A stretch of 64,000 bases of DNA from positions 371,436-435,435 of the forward strand of contig NZ_RKMH01000001.1 of the NCBI RefSeq assembly GCF_003797185.1, in the 5' to 3' direction. The notes under the pieces are model-generated. The model was not told the DNA's origin, searched no databases, and saw only the letters and a list, made by a program, of their open reading frames with translations. Of this stretch, positions 35,919-47,275 are shown in pieces (the stretch's first letter is position 1; each line of letters opens with the position of its first letter). A program made the position numbers and the translations under genes. This DNA comes from Gordonia oryzae (lineage in GTDB: Bacteria; Actinomycetota; Actinomycetes; Mycobacteriales; Mycobacteriaceae).

Positions 35919-37382
35919 ATGGACAGTGCGACTGAGCCCACGCTCATGCAGGCGTGGGAGACCAACCGATCGATCCAACGATCCGCAGCCGTTCGGCTGT
36001 TCGCCGCGACCAACTCCGCGCTCTACGTGACGTTGATGGAGCGCCACCTCGACTTCGGGGCGCGCCGGTCGGAAACCGATCTGGCGATCCGGCTCGAACG
36101 CGATATGGCCGAGCTCGGCGTCGGCGACCAACCCCACGGCATGGATCTGCTCAAACTGTGGGCCAAGAACGGTTGGCTGCATCGGATGGCCGACCCGGTC
36201 GTCGTCAACCAGAACCTGTGTTATCTCACCCCCGAGGCGCGCTCGGTGCTCGACTACATGCGGCGGCTGCGCCGGGAGGACTCGGTGGCCACCGCCGGCT
36301 CGATCAACGCCATCGCGGCGGGTTTGCGGCGCGTGGCCGGTCAGGTCAGCGACGACCCGAGCTACATCCGTGAGGACCTCACCCATCAGATCGAGGAACT
36401 CGACGCCGAACTCGCCGACCTTGATGCCGGTCGACGGCGCCGACCCGATCTGCGGGCCGCCGAGGACGAGGCCCGCGCCATCGCCTACCAGATGGAGCAG
36501 ATCATCTCCGACATCGGGCAGTACGGCAGCATGCTCGACCGCATCACCACCGCGCTCCTCGACGATCCGAATGACTCCGATCTGGCCTATCGGGACCGGC
36601 AGCGGCAGATGTTCGACGACTACGAGGCCTTGCTGGAATCTTCGCAGAGCGCGTCCTATCACGCGTTCACGCATATGATCGGCGACCCGACCCAGCGGGC
36701 CCGGCTGGTCTCCGACATCGAGACCGTCACCGCGCATCTACCCGCCATCGATCCGGGCTTGCGGTCGGTGATGGACAACTTCTTCGTGCTGGTCACCCAG
36801 CAGATCGATGAGGTCGGCCGGATCCGTCGTCGCTGTGCGCGGCGTATCCGCCGGTTCGTCGCCTCGGGAACCCTCGAACAGGGTCGCGGAATCGCCCGCC
36901 AACTCAACGACGCCCTGGCCACCGCCAATGAACTTCTCACGATCTCTCTCGCCGATCGGCGGCTGGGTTACGAATTGCCGCTGGCCACTCCCGCGCTGAC
37001 ATCCAACGGGCGTCTCGCGTTCGAGATCCGCACCCCCGAACCCCCGCAACCGGCGGTGCCCGCGACAGGGGAGACCGATCTCGATTCGTTCGTTTCGCTG
37101 GCCGGCCAGGTCGACACCGTCGAACTCACCGAGGTGGTCAACAACGCGGTCGTCGACGGTCCGGTGGCGTTGTCCGAGGTCATCGATTCCCTCGACGACC
37201 CCTACCTCGCTCACGTGATCGTGTTGTGGTCCTGGGCGTTACGGCAATCGCCGGCCACCGGCGATGCCGCGGCTACCGAATCCATCCGATTCCGGTCCCT
37301 CGACGGCGAGGACCGTCTCATCGAGATTCCTGCCCTGCATTTCACCGAACCCATCCCCACCGCGGAGGTCGACGTCCTGTGA
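35919..37382 (+). CDS. jetA: JetA/MksF-like protein (DUF3375), Wadjet/MksBEF condensin subunit
   Basis: A 487-residue, mostly helical protein of the DUF3375 family, the kleisin-like subunit of Wadjet type I (JetA) and of MksBEF condensins (MksF). Visible features: an N-terminal winged-helix-like part ([34 protein letters not shown]), a long coiled region (residues 120-200: [29 protein letters not shown]), and a C-terminal winged-helix part with [21 protein letters not shown]. Start ATG 35919 is chosen by family length; ATG 35946 is an alternative. Its stop overlaps jetB's GTG by 4 bases. It would bind the JetC heads and form the DNA-encircling ring. Confidence 0.88.
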   Translation: MDSATEPTLMQAWETNRSIQRSAAVRLFAATNSALYVTLMERHLDFGARRSETDLAIRLERDMAELGVGDQPHGMDLLKLWAKNGWLHRMADPVVVNQNLCYLTPEARSVLDYMRRLRREDSVATAGSINAIAAGLRRVAGQVSDDPSYIREDLTHQIEELDAELADLDAGRRRRPDLRAAEDEARAIAYQMEQIISDIGQYGSMLDRITTALLDDPNDSDLAYRDRQRQMFDDYEALLESSQSASYHAFTHMIGDPTQRARLVSDIETVTAHLPAIDPGLRSVMDNFFVLVTQQIDEVGRIRRRCARRIRRFVASGTLEQGRGIARQLNDALATANELLTISLADRRLGYELPLATPALTSNGRLAFEIRTPEPPQPAVPATGETDLDSFVSLAGQVDTVELTEVVNNAVVDGPVALSEVIDSLDDPYLAHVIVLWSWALRQSPATGDAAATESIRFRSLDGEDRLIEIPALHFTEPIPTAEVDVL

Positions 37383-38236
37383 CCGAACAGTCAGAACGGT
37401 TTCCCGCCAAGGGGTTCAGCGCCAAAGAGTTCAGTACCGAGGAGTTCAACGGCTACGACGACCTGCCCGCGGTGAGCCGGACCGCCGTCGAGGAAGTGAA
37501 GGTCCCGCGCTTCGACGGGGACGTCTCGGCGATGCCCGACCGCGCCTGCTGGGCGTTGCAGAACCTGCTCACCCGCCGCTACGTCAGCGGCGACCGCACC
37601 CCCCAGCTGTGGTCCTGGATCGTCGAATACCAGAATTGCCTGCGCATCCGTCTGTCCGAACTCGATCTGCGGCTGCGCCTGGTCACCGAACTCGAGGTGG
37701 CCTTCGTCGAGCAGGTAGGCTACGACTCCCGTTGGGGCAGAAGACTACTCAAGCGCGAGACGATTCAGGCCTATGACGCGATCCTCGCCCTGCACCTGGC
37801 CAAACACATGCGGGCCGCGCGCGAGGACCAGGTATTGATCACCCACGAGGAGATCCACGAGCTGTTCGCCGGCGTCTCCAACACCATCGATCGTGACCTC
37901 GCGCTGTTCGACAAACGCATCGACAAGGCGATCGACAAGCTCGAAGAGCTCGAGTTGCTGCGCCGCCATCGCGACGACCCCGACACCTTCACCGTGAGCC
38001 CGGCGATCACCGCGATCATGACGGCATCGGTGATCACCGATCTGCAGCACCAGTTCGAGCAGTTCATCGGTGCCGGCGAGGAGGCCGAGGCGCAGACGCT
38101 CGATCGCTCCGCGCCCGAATCCGGTGACGGCGACGGTTCGGGGTACCTCACCGGCAGCGATCACGACACCCTCGCTGACGACACCGAGGATGACGACGTG
38201 GCAGATGACGAGACCGATGAAGGAGATGACTGGTGA
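37379..38236 (+). CDS. jetB: JetB/MksE-like protein (DUF4194)
   Basis: A 285-residue protein of the DUF4194 family, the KITE subunit (two winged helices) of the Wadjet/MksBEF complex. The core (about 55-225) reads [37 protein letters not shown] and [20 protein letters not shown]. The first 30 residues carry an imperfect triple repeat ([15 protein letters not shown]), and the last 45 are very acidic ([19 protein letters not shown]). GTG 37379 starts inside the jetA stop; the stop overlaps the jetC GTG. This tight coupling supports equal production of the three subunits. Confidence 0.88.
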   Translation: MTEQSERFPAKGFSAKEFSTEEFNGYDDLPAVSRTAVEEVKVPRFDGDVSAMPDRACWALQNLLTRRYVSGDRTPQLWSWIVEYQNCLRIRLSELDLRLRLVTELEVAFVEQVGYDSRWGRRLLKRETIQAYDAILALHLAKHMRAAREDQVLITHEEIHELFAGVSNTIDRDLALFDKRIDKAIDKLEELELLRRHRDDPDTFTVSPAITAIMTASVITDLQHQFEQFIGAGEEAEAQTLDRSAPESGDGDGSGYLTGSDHDTLADDTEDDDVADDETDEGDDW

Positions 38237-41200
38237 GCGATCGTGTCGACCAGTTCCACCTGTCGCGGCTACAGCTGATCAACTGGGGCGTCTTCGACGG
38301 GTATCACTCTATTCCATTCAGCGCCAACGGTTCTCTGGTAACCGGGTCATCAGGCAGCGGCAAGTCCTCGCTTCTGGACGCCATCTCCCTGGCCTTCCTG
38401 CCCGACCATCGGCGCAACTTCAACGCCTCCGGTGACGCCACGGCGGCCGGATCGGCGAGTGGTCGGCGTACGGTCGGCAAGTACGTGCGTGGAGCGTGGG
38501 GCGAGCGTCGCGACGGCGTAAACTCGACGCGCGAGATCATGTACCTGCGCGGCACCGGGCCGGCGTGGGCAGCCATCGCCGTCACCTACACCTCCACCTC
38601 GGGCGTGTCGATCACCGGCCTCGTCCTCAAGTGGCTCGCTGCGGGCAAGATGACCGACGCCCACAGCGCCTACTATCTCGCCGACGGCGACCCTGACATC
38701 GTGGATGCCTGTAACGAGTGGGCGGGCAACGGGCACAACGCGGCCCGGCTCCGTGAGCGTGGTTGGCGGGGCGGTCCCGGCGAGGGCAAGTACCTCGCGT
38801 CGCTGTACTCGCTGATCGGCATCCGTGGCTCCGATGCTGCCCAGCAGTTGTTGGGAAAGGCCAAGTCGCTCAAGAGCGTCGGAGGGCTGGCCCAGTTCGT
38901 CCGTGAGTTCATGCTCGACGAGCCGACCAGTATCGCGGGTATCAAGGACGCTCTGGAACAGATCGATCCGCTCGTCGAGGCCCGCGAATTCCTGGATGTC
39001 GCGCGTCGCAAACGCACCATCCTCGGCAACATCGAGGCCGTTCAGGAACGGTATGCGACCGAGTCGGCGAAGTTCTCGGTGCTCGACACCATCGACAGCG
39101 CGACCATCCGTGCCTATGTGACCAACCTGCGGATCCGCAACGCCGAGCCGGAGATCGTTGACCTCGACGATCAGATCGCCCGTCTCGACGGCGATCTGGC
39201 CGCGCTGACCGCTCAGCACGATCAGCTGCGCCAGGATCACAGCCATCTGCTGTCGCGAATCTCCTCCAGCACAGCCGATCTCGCGCCGCTGCAGGAGCAG
39301 CTCGCCGCGGCCGGCAAAGCGGCGAGTGAGGTGTCGATGCGGCGGGCGTCGTTCGACTCGAAGATGTCGGCGCTCGATGTGGAGATCCCCGAGTCGGCCG
39401 AGGACTTCTGGGAGACACGCGAATCCCTCATCGAGGAGGCGACACGTCTTGACGGCCAACTCGAGGCCGGCAAGGGCCACTACGCCGAACTGCTGGCCGC
39501 CGAGGTCGCCGCACGGAGCCGTCGCGACGCCGCCGCCGCCGAGTTGACCCGGGTGCGCGAGGCCGGATCGGCGCTGCCGCGCGCCGAGCACGAGATGCGC
39601 CGGGTCATTGCCGACGCATTGCAGCTCGACGACTCCGAATTGCGTTATGTCGCAGAACTCGTCGAACTCGACCCCGCTCAGGAGCGGTGGCGCCCGGCGG
39701 TGGAGAAAGTGCTGCGCAACGCCGGTCTGCGACTACTGGTGCCGGATCGCCATTTCCATGCCGCCCTGCGGTTCGTGAACACCCACGACATGCGTGGGCG
39801 GATTCAGTTGCATCATGTCGAGCGCCGCACGGCGGTGCTGCCCGACCCGGGCACCCTGGCCGCGACCCTGCGTCTGGTCGATCCGGAGCACCCGAGCGCG
39901 ACCGAGGCCCTGACGCTGCTCGCCCGGCTGGGCAATTACGTGTGCGTCGACGATCCGGCCGAATTCGCCGACCATGCCAAGGCGGTCACCGATCGCGGGC
40001 TGCGCAAGGACTCCGCGAAGCTGGCGATCAAGGACGACCGGCAGGCACTGCGGCCCTCGCAGTACATCTTCGTCGGCAATGTCGACGCGAAGGTCGCCGC
40101 GCTCGGTGAGGAACTCGATCACGAGGACAGCATCCATGCCGCGGCACGTGAGGCCACCGCCGTCCTCGAACGCGAGCGGGCCGACAAGCAACGCCGCCGC
40201 GACCTGTATCGCACTGTGTGCGAGCAGTTCACCCAGTGGAGTGAGATCGACGTCGAGTCCGCTGACGATCGCGCCGAGCGGCTCTCGGAGCAGTACGAAC
40301 TGTTGATGGAAGAGCATCCCGACGTCGAGGCACTGCAACGCAAGGCCGAGGAGATCTGGGAGCAGGTTCGCGCGGCGATCTCCCAGGCCGCCCTCGTGCG
40401 TGATCGGATCGCCACCCAGGACGAGCGCCGAACGCAGTTACTCGACCTCGTCGACCGCCTCAAAGCCGAGGACATCTCCGGTCCTGCACAGGCCGCGCTC
40501 GACACGTTCCGTGAGGATTCTGCAGCCACCCTCGATGTGCTCGCACCGGATCCCTACCGACAGGAACTGATCAAGGCGGTCGGGCGCGACCGGGATCGGA
40601 TGCGCGCCGATGCGCGCCGCTCGCGGGACGAGCTGGCTCGTATCCTCGCGACCTACGACGAGGAGTTTCCCGACGAGATCCCGAACGACAGCAGCGATTT
40701 CGACGAGCGCATCTATGACTACGTCGCGTTGTGCCGCCGCATCGACGAGCGGGAGCTACCCGCGGCCTACGAGCGGATGCGCCGGCTCATCACCGAACAG
40801 GCGCCGGGTGCGATCCTCAACCTGCACATGGCCGCCGACGCCGAGGAACGCCGAATCGTCGAGCAGATCGAGCGAGTCAACACAGGCTTGGGTGCGGTCG
40901 CGTTCAATCGTGGCACCCGGCTACGCCTGCAACCGGGACGCAAGAACCTCGGGGCCGCAGCCGAACTCACCGAAAGGGCGCGTCAGATCGCGGGGCGGTC
41001 GACCGCCGTCGCGTTCGGCGACGAGCAGGCCATCCTCGAGCAGTACGCCGACATCCTCGTGCTGCGCGAGCGCCTGGCGGGGGCGACCCCGGAGGACCGG
41101 CAGTGGACTCGCGACGCGCTCGACGTCCGCAACCGTTTCGACTTCTACTGTGAGGAGCACGACGCCGAGACCGGGGAGACGATCCGCACCTACAGCAACG

Positions 41201-41577
41201 CCGGCGACAATTCCGGTGGCGAGCAGGAGAAGCTCATGGCCTTCTGCTTGGCCGGCGCATTGAGCTTCAACCTCGCCAGCCCGCATGGCGACGACAACCG
41301 ACCGATCTTCGCGCAGTTGATGCTCGATGAGGCATTCTCCAAGTCCGACCCGCAGTTCGCCCAGCAGGCGCTCTCGGCATTCCGCAAATTCGGCTTCCAG
41401 CTGATCATCGTTGCGACCGTGCAGAACACCAGCACCATCCAGCCCTACATCGACAATGTGGTGATGGTGTCGAAGTCGGAGGCGGCCGGTGGTCGCCCGG
41501 TGGCGACGGCGACGTCGACCTCGATCGGTGCGTTCTCCGACCTCCGGCGCGCGTCAGGTAAGAACCGGCTCATCTGA
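38233..41577 (+). CDS. jetC: JetC/MksB-like SMC-family ATPase
   Basis: An 1114-residue SMC/SbcC-like ATPase, the motor of the complex. Walker [10 protein letters not shown] lies at residues 38-46, inside [19 protein letters not shown]. Long coiled-coil arms follow (about 300-480 and 620-790), with a hinge-like region between ([20 protein letters not shown]). The signature is [15 protein letters not shown] (about 990) and Walker B is [13 protein letters not shown] (about 1026-1038). All ATPase motifs are intact. Such proteins extrude DNA loops; in Wadjet they mark small circular DNA for cutting by JetD, in MksBEF they help chromosome organisation. No jetD follows: the next gene is convergent and unrelated. 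Confidence 0.92.
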   Translation: MSDRVDQFHLSRLQLINWGVFDGYHSIPFSANGSLVTGSSGSGKSSLLDAISLAFLPDHRRNFNASGDATAAGSASGRRTVGKYVRGAWGERRDGVNSTREIMYLRGTGPAWAAIAVTYTSTSGVSITGLVLKWLAAGKMTDAHSAYYLADGDPDIVDACNEWAGNGHNAARLRERGWRGGPGEGKYLASLYSLIGIRGSDAAQQLLGKAKSLKSVGGLAQFVREFMLDEPTSIAGIKDALEQIDPLVEAREFLDVARRKRTILGNIEAVQERYATESAKFSVLDTIDSATIRAYVTNLRIRNAEPEIVDLDDQIARLDGDLAALTAQHDQLRQDHSHLLSRISSSTADLAPLQEQLAAAGKAASEVSMRRASFDSKMSALDVEIPESAEDFWETRESLIEEATRLDGQLEAGKGHYAELLAAEVAARSRRDAAAAELTRVREAGSALPRAEHEMRRVIADALQLDDSELRYVAELVELDPAQERWRPAVEKVLRNAGLRLLVPDRHFHAALRFVNTHDMRGRIQLHHVERRTAVLPDPGTLAATLRLVDPEHPSATEALTLLARLGNYVCVDDPAEFADHAKAVTDRGLRKDSAKLAIKDDRQALRPSQYIFVGNVDAKVAALGEELDHEDSIHAAAREATAVLERERADKQRRRDLYRTVCEQFTQWSEIDVESADDRAERLSEQYELLMEEHPDVEALQRKAEEIWEQVRAAISQAALVRDRIATQDERRTQLLDLVDRLKAEDISGPAQAALDTFREDSAATLDVLAPDPYRQELIKAVGRDRDRMRADARRSRDELARILATYDEEFPDEIPNDSSDFDERIYDYVALCRRIDERELPAAYERMRRLITEQAPGAILNLHMAADAEERRIVEQIERVNTGLGAVAFNRGTRLRLQPGRKNLGAAAELTERARQIAGRSTAVAFGDEQAILEQYADILVLRERLAGATPEDRQWTRDALDVRNRFDFYCEEHDAETGETIRTYSNAGDNSGGEQEKLMAFCLAGALSFNLASPHGDDNRPIFAQLMLDEAFSKSDPQFAQQALSAFRKFGFQLIIVATVQNTSTIQPYIDNVVMVSKSEAAGGRPVATATSTSIGAFSDLRRASGKNRLI

Positions 41578-41601
41578 CCCGAACTCCCGGGCGTTTGGAG
41601 G

Positions 41602-42057
41602 CTAGCGGCCGGCCCCGCGGTACTTGCGGTGGTACTCCGCGTACACGTCGGCGTTCCTCTCCTTCTCACGACGGGAGACCAGATCGGGATCGAAGCCGTG
41701 CTGCGACAACCGGTAACGCCGGTAGACGCGGTTGAGCGCGACCGAGAAGAAGATGTAAGGGATGAGGATGGGCACGGTCATGTTGGCCCGGATCAGCCAG
41801 TCGGCCGGCACGAACAACATCGGCACGAGGATGATCACACAGGGCACGGCCCACCAGGCGACCATGCGCAGGGTCGCATACGGTCCGGTCAGATCGTGGA
41901 AGACCCAGTCGCGCATCGAGTCCGGGAGCTTCGCCCCGTAGTGGTACTTGATGTACTGCAGCCCGTGCGGTCGATCACCGTCACGGCCGGAACCAGATCT
42001 CGTCGAGGTGTCCTGCGATCCACGCGATGTCGCAGTACGACGGTTCGTGTCAACCAT
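41602..42057 (-). CDS. DUF5313 membrane protein
   Basis: A 151-residue protein with two hydrophobic segments (about 72-90 and 95-112). The family phrase is KLPDSMRDWVFHDLTGPYATLRM, followed by the C-terminal RVYRRYRLSQHGFDPDLVSRREKER. DUF5313 proteins are small two-helix membrane proteins of mycolic-acid bacteria; function unknown. ATG 42057 has an AAGGGGAAGA region upstream. It is convergent with jetC, 24 bases apart. Confidence 0.78.
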   Translation of the reverse strand: MVDTNRRTATSRGSQDTSTRSGSGRDGDRPHGLQYIKYHYGAKLPDSMRDWVFHDLTGPYATLRMVAWWAVPCVIILVPMLFVPADWLIRANMTVPILIPYIFFSVALNRVYRRYRLSQHGFDPDLVSRREKERNADVYAEYHRKYRGAGR

Positions 42058-42253
42058 TGAGTCTTCCCCTTGTCGGTGACCGGACATTGCACTTGAGTTT
42101 CCCAGACCGACGATCGGCACGATACTCCGGTATACGACTTCCTGAAATCGAGTAATCGGCAACCACTGAATCAGTGGTGCACGACTGAACTGTCCGAGGT
42201 GTATGCGCGGTGACGCCACGGCGGTCCGGCCGACGACGTCACCGCGCGCGAAC

Positions 42254-42607
42254 TCAGCGCGCGAGGGGGCTGTAGAACACCAGCCCGTTGCCCTTGTTGT
42301 CATAGACCACCGCGCGCCGTTCGTGCGCGTCGTCGTAGGGGCCCTTGACGATGCCGCCTCCGCTGGCCTCGATCGCCTTGGCAGCCGCGTCGACGTCGGC
42401 GGTCTTGATCCCGACCACGACTTGTCCGGGAATCGGATGATCGATCTCGGTGGCCAGAGCCAGGGTGACCGGTCCGCCGTCGAGGGCCGCGAAATGCGCG
42501 CCGTCGCGGAACTTGAGTGTCATACCAAGCGAGTCGACGTAGAACTTGATCGACTCGTCGAGATCGTCGGTGGACAAGATGATCATCTTCACTTCGTAGT
42601 CACTCAT
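42254..42607 (-). CDS. VOC family protein
   Basis: A 117-residue glyoxalase-fold protein: KMIILSTDDLDESIKFYVDS, LGMTLKFRDGAHFAAL, IKTADVDAAAKAIEASGGG, and AVVYDNKGNGLVFYSP. One monomer makes a single VOC module and would dimerise. GAGGAG precedes ATG 42607. Function unknown. Confidence 0.85.
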   Translation of the reverse strand: MSDYEVKMIILSTDDLDESIKFYVDSLGMTLKFRDGAHFAALDGGPVTLALATEIDHPIPGQVVVGIKTADVDAAAKAIEASGGGIVKGPYDDAHERRAVVYDNKGNGLVFYSPLAR

Positions 42608-42842
42608 CGAGAACTCCTCATCGTCGGGGTTCTCTCAGCGTAGATCCGAACGCCGACAAGACACCGAGGACCACGAGAAGTCGGTGGCGAACGCACGAAG
42701 TGTCCGGGATTGCGTCGGTTCCCGCCGTGGGACCCGATACCTGCCGCGAAACTCACTGCCGGAGGGTCGCAGAAGGCACAGGAACCGAGTACCTCCGACC
42801 CTGGTCATCGACGCCATCGTCAATACCCGCTTTACTGGTGTC

Positions 42843-43358
42843 GTGACTCTTGCTCTCGGGACTCCCACAAACCCACGTCGAACTATGGTTTTGGTGATGA
42901 TCGCGGCCGCGGTGGTCCTTACCTGGTCGGCCTCCGCGCCGCACGCACTCGCGGACGAGAGAACTGGTGGCCTCGATCCGGTCCTCGGCACCGCATATGC
43001 GCAGGCATCGGCGGCAGCCCGCGCCGACGGCGTCCCCCTGCACATCACCTCCGGCGCGCGGACGCCGGCCCAGCAGCAACAACTGTGGGATGAGGCGATC
43101 GCCACCTACGGCAGTCCGGCGCAGGCTCGCCGGTGGACGTTGCCGCCGTCGGAGTCGACGCATGTCGGGGGTCATGCCATCGACGTCGGACCACGGGCCG
43201 GCGCTCGGTGGCTGCAGGTCAATGGCTCCCGCTGGGGCCTGTGCCGCACCTTCGACAATGAGTGGTGGCACTTCGAGGTTGCGACCATTGCGGGCGCCCA
43301 GTGCCCACCGGCCTGGCCGGATGCGGCCGCGCGGGTCGACGCGCATCGGGGTGCTTGA
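42843..43358 (+). CDS. Secreted D,D-carboxypeptidase, VanY/peptidase M15 family
   Basis: A 171-residue exported peptidase. A signal peptide occupies residues 1-37 (hydrophobic core MVLVMIAAAVVLTW, cleavage expected near HALA). The catalytic domain has the zinc-binding motif STHVGGHAIDVG (His, Asp) and EWWHFE (catalytic Glu and the third ligand His), preceded by SGARTPAQQQQLWDEA. The enzyme trims the terminal D-Ala from peptidoglycan stem peptides in the cell wall. GTG 42843 is the likely start. Confidence 0.88.
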   Translation: MTLALGTPTNPRRTMVLVMIAAAVVLTWSASAPHALADERTGGLDPVLGTAYAQASAAARADGVPLHITSGARTPAQQQQLWDEAIATYGSPAQARRWTLPPSESTHVGGHAIDVGPRAGARWLQVNGSRWGLCRTFDNEWWHFEVATIAGAQCPPAWPDAAARVDAHRGA

Positions 43359-43402
43359 TCATGACGACCTCCCCACCGCTCGGGATCTGCGACGATGGAC
43401 AG

Positions 43403-43957
43403 ATGTCAGAGCTGACGTATGAACAGTTCGGCCGCCGTTTCTTCGAGGTGGCCGTCACCGAGAAAAGAGTGGGGAGCGCCTTCTCTGCGATCACCGGCGA
43501 CTCCTTCGACGTGGGACCGATCCCGTCGGGGCCCGGCGGGATCGCCAAGGTCCAAGCCCGGGTGAGCATCGACGAGCCGCAGATCATCCGCGATATTTCC
43601 GAGCTGATCACCTTCACCGTGCGCATTCCGCTGTCGATCCGGCTGCTCGTCGATCTCAAGGTCGATCGCATCCGGTACGACGTCGAAGGGTCGGTGCAGC
43701 TCGCCCTCACCGCCCGCGCGGTCGAACCCCTGGAACTTCACATCGACGTCACCCCGCCTCGTCCAGCGGATGTGACGGTGGGAGTCGCGTCGCGCAATCT
43801 GCGGGGTGAGATCATTCGGCTCGTCGCGCAGGTCGACGACGAGATCAAGCGATTCATCGCACGCGATGTGGCCGCCAGGATCGAGGCTCCAGAGGTTACC
43901 AGTGCCCGGATCATCGACGTCGAGGCCGAACTCGGCCGGGCCTTCGAATCCATGTAG
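43403..43957 (+). CDS. Conserved actinobacterial-type hypothetical protein
   Basis: A 184-residue protein with an alternating beta pattern (IAKVQARVSIDEPQ, IPLSIRLLVDLKVDRIRYD, GSVQLALTARAVEPLELHID), resembling lipid-binding or SRPBCC-like folds, and a C-terminal helix. I do not recognise a named family. It begins with ATG 43403, 42 bases after the VanY gene. Confidence 0.65.
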   Translation: MSELTYEQFGRRFFEVAVTEKRVGSAFSAITGDSFDVGPIPSGPGGIAKVQARVSIDEPQIIRDISELITFTVRIPLSIRLLVDLKVDRIRYDVEGSVQLALTARAVEPLELHIDVTPPRPADVTVGVASRNLRGEIIRLVAQVDDEIKRFIARDVAARIEAPEVTSARIIDVEAELGRAFESM

Positions 43958-44020
43958 GGCGCAATCACACTGGGCGCACTGGGCGTCGGAGACCGGAGGA
44001 CATGCGGGTGCTCAACGGCG

Positions 44021-44061
44021 CGAGCCCCGATCCCCGGTACACAACCGAGAAGCGGGGCTCG
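44021..44061. terminator. Hairpin terminator at the end of icd
   Basis: A 9-bp perfect inverted repeat (CGAGCCCCG at 44021-44029; complement at 44053-44061) with a 23-base loop, 27 bases beyond the icd stop and 64 bases beyond the stop of the plus-strand gene. It may serve both convergent genes. No T-tract. Confidence 0.5.
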
Positions 44062-44087
44062 TCAGTACAGAACTGGTCGGCGATGTG

Positions 44088-46325
44088 TCAGCCCCGCACG
44101 GACTCCAGTGCCGCGTTCAGTGTGGCGCTCGGGCGCATCACCTTGTCAGTGAGGTCGTTATCGGGGGCGTAGTAGCCGCCGAGATCGACCGCGGTGCCCT
44201 GGGCGTCGTTGAGCTCGGTGACGATGGTCTGCTCGTTCTCCTCAAGCGTCTTGGCCAGCGGCGCAAAGTGCTTTGCCAACTCAGCGTCGTCGGCCTGTTC
44301 CGCGAGTGCCTTCGCCCAGTACAGCGCGAGGTAGAATTGGCTACCGCGGTTGTCGAGTTCACCGGTGCTGCGTGACGGACCCTTGTTGTTCTCCAGCAGC
44401 TTGCCGGTCGCGGCGTCGAGCGCCCTGGCCAGCACCTCCGCCTTCGGGTTGTCGTTCTTGCGGCCTAGGTCCTCGAGACTGACCGCGAGCGCCAGGAACT
44501 CCCCGAGCGAATCCCACCGCAGGTGGTTCTCCTCGATCAGCTGTTTGACGTGCTTGGGCGCCGAGCCACCCGCACCGGTCTCGTAGAGCCCGCCACCAGC
44601 CATCAGCGGCACGATCGAGAGCATCTTGGCGCTTGTCCCGAGCTCCAGGATCGGGAACAGGTCGGTGAGGTAGTCGCGCAGGATGTTGCCGGTCGCGGAG
44701 ATGGTGTCGAGGCCGCGGATCAGACGTTCCATCGTGTATCGAATGGCGCGCACCTGCGACATGATCTGGATGTCGAGGCCCTCGGTGTCGTGATCCTTCA
44801 GGTAGGTGTGCACCTTGGTGATCAGTTCGTTCTCGTGCGGACGGTAGGGATCAAGCCAGAAGACCACCGGCATACCGGATTCCCGGCAACGGGTGACGGC
44901 GAGCTTGACCCAGTCGCGGATCGGCGCGTCCTTGACGATGCACATGCGGAAGATGTCGCCCTCTTCGACGTCCTGCGACAGCAGCACCTCGCCGGTCGCG
45001 AGATCGGTGATGTTGGCGACGCCGTCGGTCGGGATCTCGAAGGTCTTGTCGTGCGACCCGTACTCCTCGGCCTTCTGCGCCATCAGACCGACGTTGGGCA
45101 CGGTGCCCATGGTGGTGGGATCGAACTGCCCGTTGGTCTTACAGAAGTTGATCATCTCCTGATAGATGCGAGAGAAGGTCGACTCGGGATTGACCGCCTT
45201 GGTGTCCTTGGGCCGGCCGTCGGCGCCGTACATCTTGCCGCCGGCGCGGATCATGGCCGGCATGGACGCATCGACGATGACGTCGCTGGGGGAGTGGAAG
45301 TTGGAGATGCCGCGTGCCGAGTCGACCATCGCGAGCTCCGGGCGATGCTCGTGGCAGGCATGCAGATCGTCGATGATTTCTTCCTTCTTCGACGCCGGCA
45401 GCGACTCGATCTTCGAATACAGATCCGAGAGGCCGTTATTGACATTGACGCCCAATTCGTCGAAGAGCTCGCCGTGCTTGGCGAATGCGTCCTTGTAGAA
45501 GGTGCGCACCGCGTGACCGAACACAATGGGGTGACTGACGCGCATCATGGTCGCCTTGACGTGCAGGGAGAACATGACGCCGGTCTTGTAGGCGTCCTCC
45601 ATCTGCTCCTCGTAGAACTCGATGAGCGCCTTTTTGCTCATGAACATGCTGTCGATGACGTCGCCGGCGTCGAGATGCACCTTCGGCTTGAGCACGACAG
45701 TCTCGCCGGCGGCGGTGATCAGTTCCATCTTGACGTCGCGGTCTGCGTCGAGGGTCATCGACTTCTCGCCGTGATAGAAGTCGCCGTGACGCATGTGCGC
45801 AACGTGCGTACGCGAGGCCATCGACCACTCGCCCATGCTGTGTGGATGCTTGCGCGCGTACTCCTTGACCGCCTTGGGCGCTCGACGATCGGAGTTACCT
45901 TCGCGCAGAATCGGATTGACTGCGCTGCCGAGGCACTTGGTATAGCGATCCCGGATCGCGCGCTCCTCGTCGGTCTTCGGGTTGCCGGGGAAATCAGGGA
46001 TCTTGTAACCCTTGTCCTGCAACTCCTTGATGGCGGCAGTCAGCTGCGGCACCGACGCGCTGATGTTGGGGAGCTTGATGATGTTGGTGTCGGGATCCTG
46101 GGTCAGTCTGCCGAGTTCGGCGAGGTTGTCGGGAACCTTCTGTTCGTCGCTCAGGTAATCGGAGAACTCGGCCAGCACTCGGGCGGCGACGGAGATGTCG
46201 GAGGTCTCGACGTTGATGTCCGCGGCGTCGGCGAATGTCCTGATAATCGGGAGAAAAGCGTGCGTCGCCAGCATGGGCGCTTCATCGGTCAGCGTGTAGA
46301 TGATGGTCGGTTTCTCCGCGCTCAT
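44088..46325 (-). CDS. icd: Isocitrate dehydrogenase (NADP+), monomeric type
   Basis: A 745-residue monomeric NADP-dependent isocitrate dehydrogenase, converting isocitrate to 2-oxoglutarate in the TCA cycle. Landmarks: [21 protein letters not shown] at the start, [46 protein letters not shown] (isocitrate-binding Ser and Arg), [13 protein letters not shown], and [14 protein letters not shown] near residue 590. The length and order are normal for the monomeric class used by corynebacteria and mycobacteria. ATG 46325 is the start. A stem-loop lies in its leader. Confidence 0.97.
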   Translation of the reverse strand: MSAEKPTIIYTLTDEAPMLATHAFLPIIRTFADAADINVETSDISVAARVLAEFSDYLSDEQKVPDNLAELGRLTQDPDTNIIKLPNISASVPQLTAAIKELQDKGYKIPDFPGNPKTDEERAIRDRYTKCLGSAVNPILREGNSDRRAPKAVKEYARKHPHSMGEWSMASRTHVAHMRHGDFYHGEKSMTLDADRDVKMELITAAGETVVLKPKVHLDAGDVIDSMFMSKKALIEFYEEQMEDAYKTGVMFSLHVKATMMRVSHPIVFGHAVRTFYKDAFAKHGELFDELGVNVNNGLSDLYSKIESLPASKKEEIIDDLHACHEHRPELAMVDSARGISNFHSPSDVIVDASMPAMIRAGGKMYGADGRPKDTKAVNPESTFSRIYQEMINFCKTNGQFDPTTMGTVPNVGLMAQKAEEYGSHDKTFEIPTDGVANITDLATGEVLLSQDVEEGDIFRMCIVKDAPIRDWVKLAVTRCRESGMPVVFWLDPYRPHENELITKVHTYLKDHDTEGLDIQIMSQVRAIRYTMERLIRGLDTISATGNILRDYLTDLFPILELGTSAKMLSIVPLMAGGGLYETGAGGSAPKHVKQLIEENHLRWDSLGEFLALAVSLEDLGRKNDNPKAEVLARALDAATGKLLENNKGPSRSTGELDNRGSQFYLALYWAKALAEQADDAELAKHFAPLAKTLEENEQTIVTELNDAQGTAVDLGGYYAPDNDLTDKVMRPSATLNAALESVRG

Positions 46326-46357
46326 ATCTGCCTTACTCTCCAGTCGTGGTCACGCAG

Positions 46358-46382
46358 CGCCCGGATTCGTGTTGTCCGGGCG
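46358..46382. repeat. Stem-loop in the icd upstream region
   Basis: An 8-bp perfect inverted repeat (CGCCCGGA at 46358-46365, TCCGGGCG at 46375-46382) with a 9-base loop, about 33 bases before the icd start. It may be an operator or a leader hairpin. Confidence 0.4.
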
Positions 46383-46874
46383 GTACCAGTATCGCGGGCG
46401 GGCGACATCGGCGCGTGTTGACGCGTTCGGTGGAGCCACAGTGCCCACGGCCCTCGGGTCCGGGCCAGCTCCGAGCTTACGACCCCGGCGCAGGTTACCG
46501 TCACGTCACAGGCGAACGCGGCCTGCGACGAGAATCACACGACCCGCTGACTTCACAAAGGAGTGAAAAGCGGCGGTCGACGCCAAGCCACCCCGCGACG
46601 TGTACACGAACCGCCACCCGTCGGTGGTCGTATGCAGCCGCGCGGCCTGTGCGGCGACGAGTTCGGCCGCCCAGAGATCCTCACGATGACGATGGTCTCG
46701 GACGAGCAGGTGTTCGATGCGATCTATGCCACGACCAGAGACGCTGGGATGCTGACGAGCGTCCCGCTGTCGGCCGCTGCGTGCAGCAACACCAGACCTG
46801 ACTCGGCGCCGACCGACCTGAGCACCCAGAAGTCCCCGGCGCTACGCACGATTCGTGACCCCGAATCCCTCGCC

Positions 46875-47144
46875 GAGATCCGCACCGCGCCTGCCGAGAA
46901 TCTCGCTGTCTACGGTGCCCGCAAGGTTGTTGCCGAGCTTCGTAGGAAGGGCCTGGAGGTGGCTCGGTGCACTGTCCAGCGACTGATGAACGCTGCTGGG
47001 CTGCGGGGTATCCCACGATCGAAGACGCGCAAGACGACTCGGTGCGAGGGAGCTGAGACGGCGCGGCCGGCAGATCGGGCGCAACGAGAATTCGCCGCGG
47101 CGGCGCCCAATGCATTGTGGGTCGCCGATCTGCCCGTATATCCG
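46875..47144 (+). pseudogene. IS3-family transposase (OrfB) remnant
   Basis: An internal fragment of an IS3-type OrfB. The segment AENLAVYGARKVVAELRRKG, then VARCTVQRLMNAAGLRGI and APNALWVADL match the OrfB region before the catalytic core; the first catalytic Asp is in WVADL. The sequence just before this fragment, and all of the core after it, is missing. The open frame starts at 46563, but the first 100 residues are not recognisable. It lies between icd and an acyl-CoA ligase gene; the stretch 46326-46874 shows no other gene. Confidence 0.75.
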
Positions 47145-47275
47145 CACGCACTCGAGCGAACGCTCACGCGGCATCGGTGCCGCCCTCTAGGGTGATGGGG
47201 AGCACCAAGCGCGACCGGGACGCAGCAGAGTTGGCGTGGACGTGCGCACCACATGATCACACAGGGAGAGTGCGT

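Noticed and set aside
35919..41577. Complete Wadjet defence system
   Set aside because: JetD is required for plasmid cutting in the known system and is not found here, so the full system cannot be claimed.
44523..46421. 632-codon open frame antisense to icd
   Set aside because: Mirror frame of a highly conserved enzyme gene in GC-rich DNA; composition is His/Val/Gly/Asp-rich and matches no family.
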